DNA from: an uncultured Clostridia bacterium | GTDB lineage: Bacteria > Bacillota > Clostridia > Christensenellales > Pumilibacteraceae | Assembly (NCBI GenBank): GCA_947588325.1 | Contig: CANPYH010000001.1 | Location: forward strand, 1-64,000 | DNA length: 64,000 nucleotides | Direction: 5' to 3' | Part shown: positions 24,065 through 32,976 of the stretch, one piece after another | Layout of the letters: every line of letters starts with the position of its first letter | Numbering within the stretch: the stretch's first letter is position 1 | The notes under the pieces: generated by a model | What the model saw: only the letters and a program-made list of their open reading frames with translations | The model's database searches: none | What the model was told of the DNA's origin: nothing | Made by a program: the position numbers and the translations under genes

Positions 24065-24837
24065 TATTTCCTCCTTTTTTCCTTTCTGTGAAACAGACAA
24101 TTTTCTCTGCGATCGAGACGGAAGCCGTCGCCGAGAGCGTCGATAGCCGAGCATTCCAGCGCCCTCGACTTATCCCCGCCGAATGCGTGCAGGGAAAAGA
24201 ATAATCCGCTGCGCTTCTTAACGCAGACCGATACCGTAGCATAGCGGTACTCCCGCGCCTTATCCGCAATCAGACTCAAAATATCGTCCGTGTCGACAGT
24301 TATCGCCATCTGCGGCTTTGCGAGGTTAACCGTCAGTCCGCCCTCTGTCGTCAGCGTGCATTCGGACTCCCGCCGCTTTCCGCTGTTGGAATCGGACAGT
24401 TCGCCCTTCTTATCGACGTAGTATGTGCAGGTTATCCCGTCAAGGCTTTTGACGTGATACTTGCCGTCCAGCCGCGCGGCGGTGCGGGCTTTAACATCCA
24501 CGTCGAAGTCGTATGCCGTGATATAGTCGAATATGTACTCGAGCAGGCGGAAGCGGAACTTATGCCCTACATTGCTCGCGGTAATGAAGGGCTCGCCGCC
24601 CGATATAAGCGTCAGCACGTCCGCGCTCTCCGCGCCCTTCCGCTTATCGAGCGAGGCGACGGAGATATCCGAAACGGAGCAGGAATAATCTTTTCCTTTC
24701 GTCGTCAGCAAGATACGTCCGTCCGCAACGCCGAAATATTCGGCGTCCTCGAAAGTCACCGCTTCGCCGACGGGAGACAGGTTTTTTCCATCGATTCGGC
24801 ACTCTATCCGACAATTATTTATCACAAATTTGTGCAT
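24064..24837 (-). CDS. Unknown protein co-transcribed with the AraC regulator (257 aa)
   Basis: ATG 24837 is preferred over GTG 24840 because the -10 (24850-24845) lies only seven bases upstream, making the ATG the likely leaderless start. The product is soluble and beta-rich with no signal peptide, membrane segment or motif I know; it has paired-strand segments (TFEDAEYFGVADGRILLTTK, and GGLTVNLAKPQMAITVDTDD). Its stop overlaps the regulator's start by one base. Constant coupling to a sugar regulator suggests a ligand-sensing or accessory enzyme function, which I cannot specify. Confidence 0.6.
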   Translation of the reverse strand: MHKFVINNCRIECRIDGKNLSPVGEAVTFEDAEYFGVADGRILLTTKGKDYSCSVSDISVASLDKRKGAESADVLTLISGGEPFITASNVGHKFRFRLLEYIFDYITAYDFDVDVKARTAARLDGKYHVKSLDGITCTYYVDKKGELSDSNSGKRRESECTLTTEGGLTVNLAKPQMAITVDTDDILSLIADKAREYRYATVSVCVKKRSGLFFSLHAFGGDKSRALECSAIDALGDGFRLDRRENCLFHRKEKRRK

Positions 24838-24844
24838 CACCTAT

Positions 24845-24873
24845 ATAATAACATCTTTGCGGTGAAAATGCAA
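24845..24873 (-). promoter_or_regulatory. Autoregulated promoter of the regulator operon
   Basis: On the minus strand TTGCAT (24873-24868), 17 bp, TATTAT (24850-24845). The -35 is the complement of the distal AATGCAAT operator site, so bound AraC protein should hinder this promoter. Confidence 0.6.
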
Positions 24874-24924
24874 TATTTTTCGCAAAAAAATGCAATTGCC
24901 ATTATTAAGCGTGTGTGATAAACT
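24865..24924 (+). promoter_or_regulatory. AraC-type operator pair plus promoter of the transporter/uronate operon
   Basis: AAAATGCAAT (24865-24874) and AAAATGCAAT (24887-24896) are direct repeats 22 bp apart. TTGCCA (24896-24901) starts on the last T of the second site, then 17 bp, then TAAACT (24919-24924). Weak promoter boxes plus an abutting activator site indicate activator dependence. Confidence 0.65.
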
Positions 24925-24978
24925 TATAGCGTAAGGAAAAGCGTTGTCATAAGGCGGCGCGGGTTCGGAGGAGTATCG

Positions 24979-26031
24979 ATGAAAAAAGTTTCGGCGCTGT
25001 TGTCATTGCTGTTAGTGTGCGCGATATGCGTCGGATTTTCCGCATTCTTATTCGGTTGCGGAGAGGACGTCGAGGGCGGTATTATATACGAAGTCATCAG
25101 CGGCAGTAACGAGTGTCGGGTTTCGGGACTTCAGGATAAGTCGCTGACAGAACTTACTATCCCGTCCACCCACGGAGGGCGCGCGGTGACGGAGATTGCG
25201 GGGAACGCATTCAGGAATTGCAAGAAACTCGCTTCGGTCAAGGTACCCGACAGCGTTAAGCACATCGGCAAAGACGCATTCTCGGGCACGGCGATTGTTC
25301 CCGAAGTCAGCGACAACGGATACAGCACGATTGACGGCTGGGTGGTTAGCATTACCGACGCGGTCAAGACCGCCGAGGTTGTCAAGTTATCCAAGGATAT
25401 CCGCGGCGTGGCATACAACGTCTATGACGGCATTGCGGCAAAGAGCGTCGAATTTGACGGGGATATTTCCGACTGGTGCAACATCAAGTTCAGTACGGGC
25501 TTATCCAATCCGCTCGCTATCTCCAAAACTCTTGTGATTGACGGCTCTGCAGTGACAGATCTCGTCATTCCCGAAACGGTGAAAGAAGTGCCCTTCGCGG
25601 CGTTTTACGGCAGTAACATTTCGAGCATTGACTTCGGCAGCGTTACCGAAATAGGTGACGGGGCGTTCTCGGATTGTAAGAGCCTTACCAAAGTCGTTAT
25701 TCCGCAGTCGGTAGTGACCGTTGGCTCGACGGCGTTTCAGGGCTGCGAAAAACTCGCCGACGTAACTATCGGCGAGGGAGTGAAAGAGATAGGAAACGGC
25801 GCGTTTATGAAGTGCGCCGAACTTAAAGAAATAGTCCTGCCCGCGGCTGTGGAAGTCATGGGTGCGTATGTGTTTGACGGTTGCGATAAGCTCGGGAGTG
25901 TTACCGTAAAGGGCAAGGCGAAGCGCGGAGCCAAATGGGCGGAGACCTGGGCGAGCGACAGCGCTACCAATGACAGCCGTTCGGGAATCGTACATTGGGA
26001 CGAAGCGGCAAAGGTGGAGGATAAAGCATAA
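24979..26031 (+). CDS. Leucine-rich-repeat (BspA-type) lipoprotein (350 aa)
   Basis: The ATG follows GGAGGAG. The signal peptide ends in a lipobox (FLFGC, Cys27), so the mature protein is a lipoprotein on the outer face of the membrane. The rest contains BspA/LRR_5 repeats (VTEIAGNAFRNCKKLASVKV, TEIGDGAFSDCKSLTKVVI, KEIGNGAFMKCAELKEIVL), a solenoid that usually binds glycans or proteins. The stop overlaps the transporter start (TAATG), so the two are translationally coupled. As first gene of the operon it may capture substrate for the GH enzymes or transporter; that is inference. Confidence 0.8.
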   Translation: MKKVSALLSLLLVCAICVGFSAFLFGCGEDVEGGIIYEVISGSNECRVSGLQDKSLTELTIPSTHGGRAVTEIAGNAFRNCKKLASVKVPDSVKHIGKDAFSGTAIVPEVSDNGYSTIDGWVVSITDAVKTAEVVKLSKDIRGVAYNVYDGIAAKSVEFDGDISDWCNIKFSTGLSNPLAISKTLVIDGSAVTDLVIPETVKEVPFAAFYGSNISSIDFGSVTEIGDGAFSDCKSLTKVVIPQSVVTVGSTAFQGCEKLADVTIGEGVKEIGNGAFMKCAELKEIVLPAAVEVMGAYVFDGCDKLGSVTVKGKAKRGAKWAETWASDSATNDSRSGIVHWDEAAKVEDKA

Positions 26032-27944
26032 TGGCAGCAGAAGCAGTTGTTTCACAGGAAAGCGCAACGCCGCTTAATACCGGCAAAAGATATCAGATAA
26101 TCCTGTTCCCATTCAATAATGCGGCGACTAACTGCTATCTTACGCTTATGACCTTCATAACGTATTACGGCGGTATGTATCTCAGCGGAAGTTTTGTCGG
26201 CGGCATAGTCTCCGCAGCGGCAATGGCGGCGCTCACGATTGTGTTGTCCTCCATCGTCACGAGTATGCGTATTTTCGACGGCATAACCGACCCGATTATC
26301 GGCGCGATTATGGATAAGACGCACGGCAAACTCGGCAAGTTCCGACCGTTCATAATTATCGGCAACATTATGCTTGCGGCGTCGGTGCTGCTTATGTTCT
26401 TCGCTATAAGACCGATCCCCGTCGATTGGCTGCGCTGGATGCTATTCATTATCTGTTACATAATATACGTTCTCGGGTACACCTGCCAATGCGCCTGCAC
26501 GAAGGCGGGGCAGACCTGCATAACCAACGAGCCGCACCAGCGTTCGCAGTTCGTCATCTGGAACATGGTGGGCATGATCTGCTCGATTGTGCTTATTAAT
26601 ATGATCGGCGGCGGGTTGCTTCCCATGTTTATCGGCAATACCGTTGTCATGGACGCGGAGACAATGGATATCGTCATTCGCGGCGCGCAATATAATGCGG
26701 CGTTCTATGATATCCTCGTTCCCGTAACAGTCCTTCTATCCGCGCTATACACCCTTCTTGCGTGCATCGCGATATGGAAAAAAGACCGTCCCGAGTTCTG
26801 GGGCATTGACGCGAGCGGAGAATCGGCGAAGTTCAGAGACTACCTCAAACTGCTCAAAGACAACAGTCAGATCCGCTGGCTCGTCCTTTCCGCAGGCTGC
26901 AACAAGCTCGCTTCGACGATTGCGACTTCGGGTTCTGTCGCCGCGCTGTTATACGGCATAATGATGACTTGGCAGGGTAAGGGCAGTTATAACGGTCTGT
27001 TCATACCCATATACGCGCTTTCCTTCGTCTTTATGGGAGTATTCTTCATACTCGGCTCGCGAACGGCGGGAGCGAAGGGGCAGAAGCGCGCCGTCGTGCA
27101 ATACACAGCCATAGCGATTATATTCTATATCGGCTTGCTGATAATGCTATGTATATGGACCCCCGAAAACGACGCCACGCACCTTGCGCTAATGCACTGG
27201 AACGATGACGGCGGAATGTATATTGCAACAAATTTTTTCACAATTGCGTGGATAATACTTTACGGATGCGGTTACGGAGCGTATAATTGTTGTAGTGAGA
27301 TGTGCATACCAATGGTTGCGGACTGCACGGATTACGAGACTTTCCGTACGGGCAACTACGTCCCCGGCATTATGGGCACGATATTCTCGCTTATCGACAA
27401 ACTCGTTTCTTCCTTCGCAACGTTGCTCACAACGGTGTTCACAGTCGGGCTGATACCCGCTCTGAACGGTGCGTTGCCGAGTACGGGGCTGGATCTGACG
27501 GGCTTCGACTATACGGGCGTGAGACTGTCGGGTATGATATGCTTCTGCATACTGCCCATGATTTCCTGGATAATAACCCTCATCTGCATGTTCTTCTATA
27601 AGCTGTCGGGCGCGAAACTTAAAGAGGTGCAGGCGGTAAACGCCGTGAGAAAGGCGGCGATGGCGGGCGGTATGACAAAAGAGGAGGCTATGGCGACCTG
27701 GACGAGCATAGACCAGGTGCCCGAGGAGTTTGTTGCCAAAGACAAAGTAGTCATAGACAAAAAAACGGGCAAGCCAAAACCCGTAAAAGAGAGCATAATA
27801 GACAAAATATACAAGAAGATTTGGGGCAGGAAGGAAGCGGCTCAGGCGGCTCCGTCGTCGAACGCTATACCTATCCCCGAACAATATGTCGTCAAGCATG
27901 ACGAAGAGCCCGCCGAACAAGCGGCAGGCGCGTCCGAGGCTTAA
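26031..27944 (+). CDS. GPH-family (MFS) glycoside/hexuronide cation symporter (637 aa)
   Basis: Twelve hydrophobic segments are visible. The cytoplasmic loop motif DGITDPIIGAIMDKTHGKLGKFRPF (~83-107; key residues Asp, Asp, Pro, Lys and Arg) is diagnostic of the melibiose/glucuronide:cation symporter family (MelB, GusB, XynB). The protein is longer than the usual 450-500 residues because of extended loops and a ~110-residue charged cytoplasmic C-terminal tail that is rich in Lys, Pro and Ala. It follows the LRR lipoprotein by overlap and precedes glucuronate catabolism genes, so it probably imports glucuronides or oligosaccharides containing uronic acid. The tail could be regulatory. Confidence 0.85.
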   Translation: MAAEAVVSQESATPLNTGKRYQIILFPFNNAATNCYLTLMTFITYYGGMYLSGSFVGGIVSAAAMAALTIVLSSIVTSMRIFDGITDPIIGAIMDKTHGKLGKFRPFIIIGNIMLAASVLLMFFAIRPIPVDWLRWMLFIICYIIYVLGYTCQCACTKAGQTCITNEPHQRSQFVIWNMVGMICSIVLINMIGGGLLPMFIGNTVVMDAETMDIVIRGAQYNAAFYDILVPVTVLLSALYTLLACIAIWKKDRPEFWGIDASGESAKFRDYLKLLKDNSQIRWLVLSAGCNKLASTIATSGSVAALLYGIMMTWQGKGSYNGLFIPIYALSFVFMGVFFILGSRTAGAKGQKRAVVQYTAIAIIFYIGLLIMLCIWTPENDATHLALMHWNDDGGMYIATNFFTIAWIILYGCGYGAYNCCSEMCIPMVADCTDYETFRTGNYVPGIMGTIFSLIDKLVSSFATLLTTVFTVGLIPALNGALPSTGLDLTGFDYTGVRLSGMICFCILPMISWIITLICMFFYKLSGAKLKEVQAVNAVRKAAMAGGMTKEEAMATWTSIDQVPEEFVAKDKVVIDKKTGKPKPVKESIIDKIYKKIWGRKEAAQAAPSSNAIPIPEQYVVKHDEEPAEQAAGASEA

Positions 27945-27981
27945 GACGGAACGGACACAATAACAACAGGCAGGTAGCTAC

Positions 27982-29037
27982 ATGAAGATGACTTTCCGTT
28001 GGTACGGCGAGACCGATACCATTCCCTTAAAATATATCAGGCAGATCCCCAACATGAGCGGCGTAGTCACCGCCGTGTACGACGTGCCCGTGGGCGAGGT
28101 GTGGAGCGACGCTTCCGTGTCTCGGCTCAAACGGCTGTGCGACGAGGCGGGATTGGGTATGGAAGTAATCGAGTCTATTCCCGTACACGAGGATATCAAG
28201 CTCGGTCGCGGGAGCAGGGACGTTTACATAGAGAACTATTGTAAGAATATCCGCACTGTAGCGAAATACGGCGTTAAGTGCGTGTGCTACAACTTTATGC
28301 CCGTGTTCGACTGGCTCCGTACCGACATGCACCACGTCAATTTCGACGGCTCCGACTCGCTGTCATACAGCCGTGAGGACTTCGACAAGATAGATCCGCA
28401 GAACCTGCATTTGCCGGGGTGGGACGAGAGTTACGCACCCGACGAGCTTCGGAGTTTGCTTTCGGCGTATTCCGACGTCTCGCACGATATGCTTTTCGAT
28501 AATCTCGTATACTTCCTCAAAGCGGTTACACCCGTATGCGACGAGGTTGGGGTTAAGATGGCAATACATGCCGACGACCCGCCCTGGGACGTATTCGGTC
28601 TGCCGCGTATCGTCTCCTCTGAGGCGGATCTCGACAGAATGTTTGCCGCGGTGCCGAGTACCAATAACGGCGTAACCCTTTGCACGGGTTCGTTCGGAGC
28701 GGGAAGAACTAACGACGTGGTCAGAATGGCGGCAAAGTATGCGGCGCAGGGGAGAGTTCACTTCGCGCATCTCCGCAATATCAAGTACACGGACGACAAA
28801 GACAGTTTTTGCGAAGTCGGGCATTGCTCGGCATACGGAAGTCTCGATATGGCGGCGATAGTACGCGCGCTCGTGGAGAACGGCTTTGACGGCTATGTCC
28901 GTCCCGACCACGGTCGCAATATCTGGGACGAGAACGGAAAGCCCGGGTATGGGCTATACGACAGGGCGCTCGGCGCTGCGTACATCAACGGACTGTTCGA
29001 GTACGCGGAAAAGTGCGCGAAAGCCGATAAACACTGA
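27982..29037 (+). CDS. uxuA: Mannonate dehydratase
   Basis: It converts D-mannonate to 2-keto-3-deoxy-D-gluconate in the glucuronate pathway. The start MKMTFRWYGETDTIPLKYIR, the segment MEVIESIPVHEDIKLG, the CYNFMPVFDWLRTD block and the MAIHADDPPW motif are characteristic of UxuA, a TIM-barrel metal enzyme; metal-binding His and Cys residues are in the usual places (CTGSFG, HFAHLRN, RPDHGR). The length of 351 aa is normal. An AGGTAG site lies upstream. It is followed 15 bases later by the fructuronate reductase-like gene. Confidence 0.93.
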   Translation: MKMTFRWYGETDTIPLKYIRQIPNMSGVVTAVYDVPVGEVWSDASVSRLKRLCDEAGLGMEVIESIPVHEDIKLGRGSRDVYIENYCKNIRTVAKYGVKCVCYNFMPVFDWLRTDMHHVNFDGSDSLSYSREDFDKIDPQNLHLPGWDESYAPDELRSLLSAYSDVSHDMLFDNLVYFLKAVTPVCDEVGVKMAIHADDPPWDVFGLPRIVSSEADLDRMFAAVPSTNNGVTLCTGSFGAGRTNDVVRMAAKYAAQGRVHFAHLRNIKYTDDKDSFCEVGHCSAYGSLDMAAIVRALVENGFDGYVRPDHGRNIWDENGKPGYGLYDRALGAAYINGLFEYAEKCAKADKH

Positions 29038-29052
29038 TAACGGGAGAATAAC

Positions 29053-29892
29053 ATGGTTCCTTTCAAAGTAGATCTTTCAAATGAAGTAATTGCAATAACG
29101 GGCGCGGGCGGCGTGCTTATGAGCGCGTTTGCCAAAGCCCTTGCCGAGTGCGGCGCGAAAATAGGCGTTATCGACCTGAACGCCGACGCTTGCGAAGCCG
29201 TCGCAAAAGAGATTGTTGCGGCGGGCGGAGAGGCGGTTGCCGCACCCGCTAACTGTCTGGATAAGGCGCAAATCGCCGGTGCAAAGAGGGTAATCGAGGC
29301 GAAGTTCGGTAAGGTTACGCAGATAATCAACGGCGCTGGCGGGAACAGCCCCAAGTGCACCACGGATAACGAGACGGCTACCGAAGCTACCGCCGAGGCA
29401 AAGTCCTTCTTTGACCTTGACGAGATGGGGTTCAAGTTCGTGTTCGACCTCAATATTTTGTCCGCAGTGCTCACAACGCAGGTATTTGCGAAGGACATGG
29501 CAGAGGCGGGACGAGGGAATATTATCAATATCTCGTCCATGAACGCCTTCCGTCCCTTGACTAAAATCCCCGCATACTCCGCGGCAAAAGCGGGCGTTTC
29601 CAACTTCACTCAGTGGCTCGCCGTGCATTTTGCCAAGAGCGGAATACGCGCGAACGCCATTGCGCCCGGATTTTTCTCCACCAAGCAGAACGCAAAATTG
29701 CTCTTTAACGAGGACGGTACGCCGAGCGCGCGCACCGCAAAGATACTCGCGCACACGCCGATGGGCAGGTTCGGCGAAACATCCGACCTGATAGGCACTC
29801 TTCTCTGGCTTGCCGACTCGAAGTCGAGCGGGTTTGTGACGGGTATAGTAGTTCCCGTTGACGGCGGTTTCTCCGCTTATTCGGGCGTATAA
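29053..29892 (+). CDS. uxuB: SDR-family D-fructuronate (mannonate) reductase
   Basis: A classical short-chain dehydrogenase: NAD(P)-binding GAGGVLMSAFAKAL near residue 17, NGAGG, Ser in NISSMNAF, and the catalytic YSAAK. The 279-aa length and segments such as GDLNA-type D-L-N-A (VIDLNADACEAV) fit the SDR type of fructuronate reductase found in Firmicutes, unlike the long-chain UxuB of enterobacteria. Gene order directly after uxuA and before uxaC supports reduction of fructuronate to mannonate with NAD(P)H. A gluconate-type SDR is the alternative, but the operon argues against it. Confidence 0.82.
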   Translation: MVPFKVDLSNEVIAITGAGGVLMSAFAKALAECGAKIGVIDLNADACEAVAKEIVAAGGEAVAAPANCLDKAQIAGAKRVIEAKFGKVTQIINGAGGNSPKCTTDNETATEATAEAKSFFDLDEMGFKFVFDLNILSAVLTTQVFAKDMAEAGRGNIINISSMNAFRPLTKIPAYSAAKAGVSNFTQWLAVHFAKSGIRANAIAPGFFSTKQNAKLLFNEDGTPSARTAKILAHTPMGRFGETSDLIGTLLWLADSKSSGFVTGIVVPVDGGFSAYSGV

Positions 29893-29910
29893 AGAGGAAG
29901 AAGAGGTAAT

Positions 29911-31239
29911 ATGAACGCATTTTTCGATGACAACTTACTGCTGAACAACGCTTGCGGAAAGGAACTGTATAAGTCCGTCCGCGCTTTGTCGATCATCGAT
30001 TATCATTCGCACCTCGACCAATACGCCATTGCCGAGAACCGCAAAACGGATAACATCGGGGAGCTGTGGCTTGCCCGCGACCATTACAAGTGGCGCGTAA
30101 TGCGCATGTGCGGCGTTGACGAAAACCTGATTACCGGCGACGCGGATTGGCGGGATAAGTTCAGAGCCTACGCGGCGACCTTGCCCATGCTGGCAGGAAA
30201 TCCGCTGTATTATTGGACGCACCTCGAACTAAAAATCGTGTTCGGGATAAACGAATCGCTCTCTGCCGATAATGCCGACGAAATATACGACAAAGCCAAC
30301 GCTGTGCTTTCGGGCATGACGGTGGGCGCGCTTTTGGAAAAGTTCGGCGTGGAATATATCGCTACGACCGATGACCCGACGAGCGATCTTTCCGCGCACG
30401 GACGGCACGGCAGCGTTTTGGTCGCGCCGACTTTCAGAGCGGATAACGTGCTTAAATGCGAGGACTCCTATGTGAGCCGACTTGCCGAAGCGGCGGGGTG
30501 TAAGACAGACGACCTTGACGATTATCTCGGCGCAATAACCAACCGCCTCGACTATTTCGTCAGTCACGGCTGCAAAATAGCCGATCAGAGCTTCTCCGAT
30601 TTCCCTCCGCGCTATGCGGACAAAAAGAGAGCGGAATTTCTCTTTGCACACAGAAGGGAGTTAAGCGACAGCGAAAAAGAGGAACTGCTCGGCTTTCTTC
30701 TCGTATGGCTCTCGAAGGAGTATAAGAAGCGCGGAATGCTCATGCAATTGCACTTTGCCGTGACGCGTAATGTAAACCCCGAAATTTACGCCGAGAAGGG
30801 CGTAGATATGGGCTGTGACGTCCCGACCGACGGGGTGTGCGAGAAGTCCCTGATAGCCTTTTTATCCGCTCTCGGTGAGGCTGAACGCCCCGATATCGTA
30901 CTCTATTCGCTTAACCCAAACGACGTCGCCATGCTTGCGGCGATAAGCGGCGCATTCAGGCGGGTGCGTATGGGCGCTGCCTGGTGGTTTAACGACACCG
31001 TTTGCGGCATACGCGACAACCTCTCCAAGATAGCCGAGTACGCTTGCCTCGGTACCAATCTCGGTATGCTCACAGACTCGCGCTCATTCACGTCATACGC
31101 GCGGTTCGACTTCTTCCGCCGCATACTTTGCGACTATGTGGGCGGCATGGTGGAGAGAGGGGAGTATTCCCGCGAAGCCGCCGAAACGCTCGTCCGCAAC
31201 ATTTGTTACAATAACATAAAGACCCAACTCGGAATATAA
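29911..31239 (+). CDS. uxaC: Glucuronate (uronate) isomerase
   Basis: It interconverts D-glucuronate and D-fructuronate (or galacturonate and tagaturonate), the entry step. Recognisable UxaC features are the early metal-binding DYHSHLD motif, the NIGELWLARDHYKWRVMRMCG block, EYIATTDDPT and MLMQLHFAVTRN. The protein has 442 residues, slightly shorter than the usual ~465, with no missing core motif seen. It sits 18 bases after uxuB with an AGAGG site. Together with UxuB and UxuA it forms the glucuronate-to-KDG route. Confidence 0.93.
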   Translation: MNAFFDDNLLLNNACGKELYKSVRALSIIDYHSHLDQYAIAENRKTDNIGELWLARDHYKWRVMRMCGVDENLITGDADWRDKFRAYAATLPMLAGNPLYYWTHLELKIVFGINESLSADNADEIYDKANAVLSGMTVGALLEKFGVEYIATTDDPTSDLSAHGRHGSVLVAPTFRADNVLKCEDSYVSRLAEAAGCKTDDLDDYLGAITNRLDYFVSHGCKIADQSFSDFPPRYADKKRAEFLFAHRRELSDSEKEELLGFLLVWLSKEYKKRGMLMQLHFAVTRNVNPEIYAEKGVDMGCDVPTDGVCEKSLIAFLSALGEAERPDIVLYSLNPNDVAMLAAISGAFRRVRMGAAWWFNDTVCGIRDNLSKIAEYACLGTNLGMLTDSRSFTSYARFDFFRRILCDYVGGMVERGEYSREAAETLVRNICYNNIKTQLGI

Positions 31240-31252
31240 GCAGGAAAGAAAA

Positions 31253-31864
31253 ATGGAAGTATCGGAAATTATCAAACAGCATAAGTTAGTACCCGTCGTT
31301 GTCATTGACAAGACGGAAAACGCGCAACCCACTCTGTCTGCTCTGGTACGCGGCGGTTTACCAATCGCGGAGATAACGTTCAGAACGGCTTGCGCACCGG
31401 ACGTTATCCGCCTCGGCGTGCGAGAGTTTCCCGACATGCTGATTGGCGCGGGAACGGTAATTAACGCCGAGCAGTGCGCTTCCGCCATCGATTGCGGAGC
31501 CGCGTTCATCGTCTCTCCCGGTCTGGCGGAGGACGTTGCCGCTGTCTGCAAGGAGAGGGGAGTTCCGTACTTCCCCGGCGTAGTTACCCCCACGGAAATT
31601 ATCAAGGCGATTTCTCTCGGGCTTACAGAGCTTAAGTTTTTCCCCGCGTCGGACTTCGGCGGGCTGAAAACGATTAAGGCTCTCTGTGCCGCATTCCCGT
31701 CCGTGCGCTTTATGCCGACGGGTGGCATAAACGAGGGTAACGTCCTCGAATATCTCGCCTATGAGAAAATCTTCGCTTGCGGCGGAAGCTGGATGATGAA
31801 AGGTACGCCGAGCGAGATAGAAGAAAAGACAAAACGCGCCGTCGCTCTCGTAAGCCGCGCATGA
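31253..31864 (+). CDS. kdgA: KDPG (2-keto-3-deoxy-6-phosphogluconate) aldolase
   Basis: It splits KDPG to pyruvate and glyceraldehyde-3-phosphate, ending the pathway. The class I aldolase motifs are complete: general-base Glu in IAEITFRTACA, GAGTVINAEQC, the phosphate loop SPGL, the Schiff-base Lys in LTELKFFPASDFGG, and FMPTGGI. The length (203 aa) is typical. The ATG is 13 bases after uxaC and 10 bases before kdgK, so the operon is compact. Confidence 0.93.
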   Translation: MEVSEIIKQHKLVPVVVIDKTENAQPTLSALVRGGLPIAEITFRTACAPDVIRLGVREFPDMLIGAGTVINAEQCASAIDCGAAFIVSPGLAEDVAAVCKERGVPYFPGVVTPTEIIKAISLGLTELKFFPASDFGGLKTIKALCAAFPSVRFMPTGGINEGNVLEYLAYEKIFACGGSWMMKGTPSEIEEKTKRAVALVSRA

Positions 31865-31874
31865 GGAGAATACA

Positions 31875-32894
31875 ATGAAAGCGGTAACATTCGGTGAATT
31901 GATGTTAAGACTTGCGCCCGAAGGATATTACAGGTTCGTTCAGGCGGATAAATTGGGCGCTACATACGGCGGCGGCGAGGCCAACGTCGCGGTGTCTCTC
32001 GCCAATTTCGGCATAAACGCGGACTTTGTCAGCAAACTGCCCAAGAACGAGATAGGACAGGCGGCGGTTAATTCCCTCCGCAGGTTCGGCGTCGGGACAA
32101 ATAGTATCATTCGAGGAGGGGACAGAATAGGTATTTACTTCCTCGAAAAGGGAGCGAGCCAACGCCCGAGCAAGGTCATATACGACAGGGCTAACTCGGC
32201 GTTCGCGCTCTCCGATCCGACCGAGTACGATTGGGACAAAATATTGGACGGAGCGACCTGGTTCCACTTCACTGGAATAACTCCCGCGCTCGGGGATAAC
32301 TTGGTCGAGACGCTTAAGATTGCGCTTAAAACCGCCAAAGAAAGGGGCGTTACCGTATCCTGCGACCTTAACTACCGCAAGAAATTGTGGTCGAGGGACA
32401 AGGCGCGTCAGGTTATGACCGAGTTAATGCCGTATGTGGACGTTTGCATATCCAACGAAGAGGACGCATACGACGTGTTCGGCATACAGGCGGGCAGTAC
32501 CGACGTCAAGACGGGTGCGCTGGACAGAGAGGGCTATCGTTCGGTGGCTAAACAACTCGCCGATAAATTCGGCTTCAAATACGTCGCTATTACCCTCCGT
32601 ACATCCGTATCGGCGAGCGATAACAAGTGGGCGGGCATGCTCTATGACGGCAATGACTGCCATTTCTCCAAGGAGTATGCGGTGCATATCGTGGACAGAG
32701 TGGGCGGCGGAGACAGCTTCGGCGGCGGGCTGATATACTCGCTTATGAACGGTTATGACGCGAAGAGCGCCATTGAGTTTGCCGTCGCGGCAAGCTGCCT
32801 CAAACATAGCATTGAGGGCGACTATAACATGGTTTCCGTTGCGGAAGTTAATGCGCTTGCGCTCGGGGACGGAAGCGGTCGCGTTCAAAGATAA
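31875..32894 (+). CDS. kdgK: 2-keto-3-deoxygluconate kinase (PfkB family)
   Basis: It phosphorylates KDG to KDPG. PfkB/ribokinase signatures are visible: YGGGEANVAVSLANFG at the N-terminus, SCDLNYRKKLW, and the C-terminal ATP/catalytic motif VDRVGGGDSFGGGL with the catalytic Asp (a Gly replaces the more common Ala in GAGD). The ATG has TGAGGAG upstream. It is the last gene of the uronate operon and is followed by a strong bidirectional terminator. With KdgA it funnels glucuronate carbon into glycolysis. Confidence 0.92.
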   Translation: MKAVTFGELMLRLAPEGYYRFVQADKLGATYGGGEANVAVSLANFGINADFVSKLPKNEIGQAAVNSLRRFGVGTNSIIRGGDRIGIYFLEKGASQRPSKVIYDRANSAFALSDPTEYDWDKILDGATWFHFTGITPALGDNLVETLKIALKTAKERGVTVSCDLNYRKKLWSRDKARQVMTELMPYVDVCISNEEDAYDVFGIQAGSTDVKTGALDREGYRSVAKQLADKFGFKYVAITLRTSVSASDNKWAGMLYDGNDCHFSKEYAVHIVDRVGGGDSFGGGLIYSLMNGYDAKSAIEFAVAASCLKHSIEGDYNMVSVAEVNALALGDGSGRVQR

Positions 32895-32922
32895 TTTTTT
32901 CTCCCTTGGCGGCTTATGCCGC

Positions 32923-32965
32923 AAAGCAAAACAGCGGAACGCCACATCCGCTGTTTTGCTTTTAT
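32923..32965. terminator. Bidirectional terminator between kdgK and GH2 gene
   Basis: AAAGCAAAACAGCGGA (32923-32938) pairs with TCCGCTGTTTTGCTTT (32947-32962) over 16 bp, with As before and Ts after, so it can stop both converging operons. Confidence 0.9.
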
Positions 32966-32976
32966 ATATCCGAATT

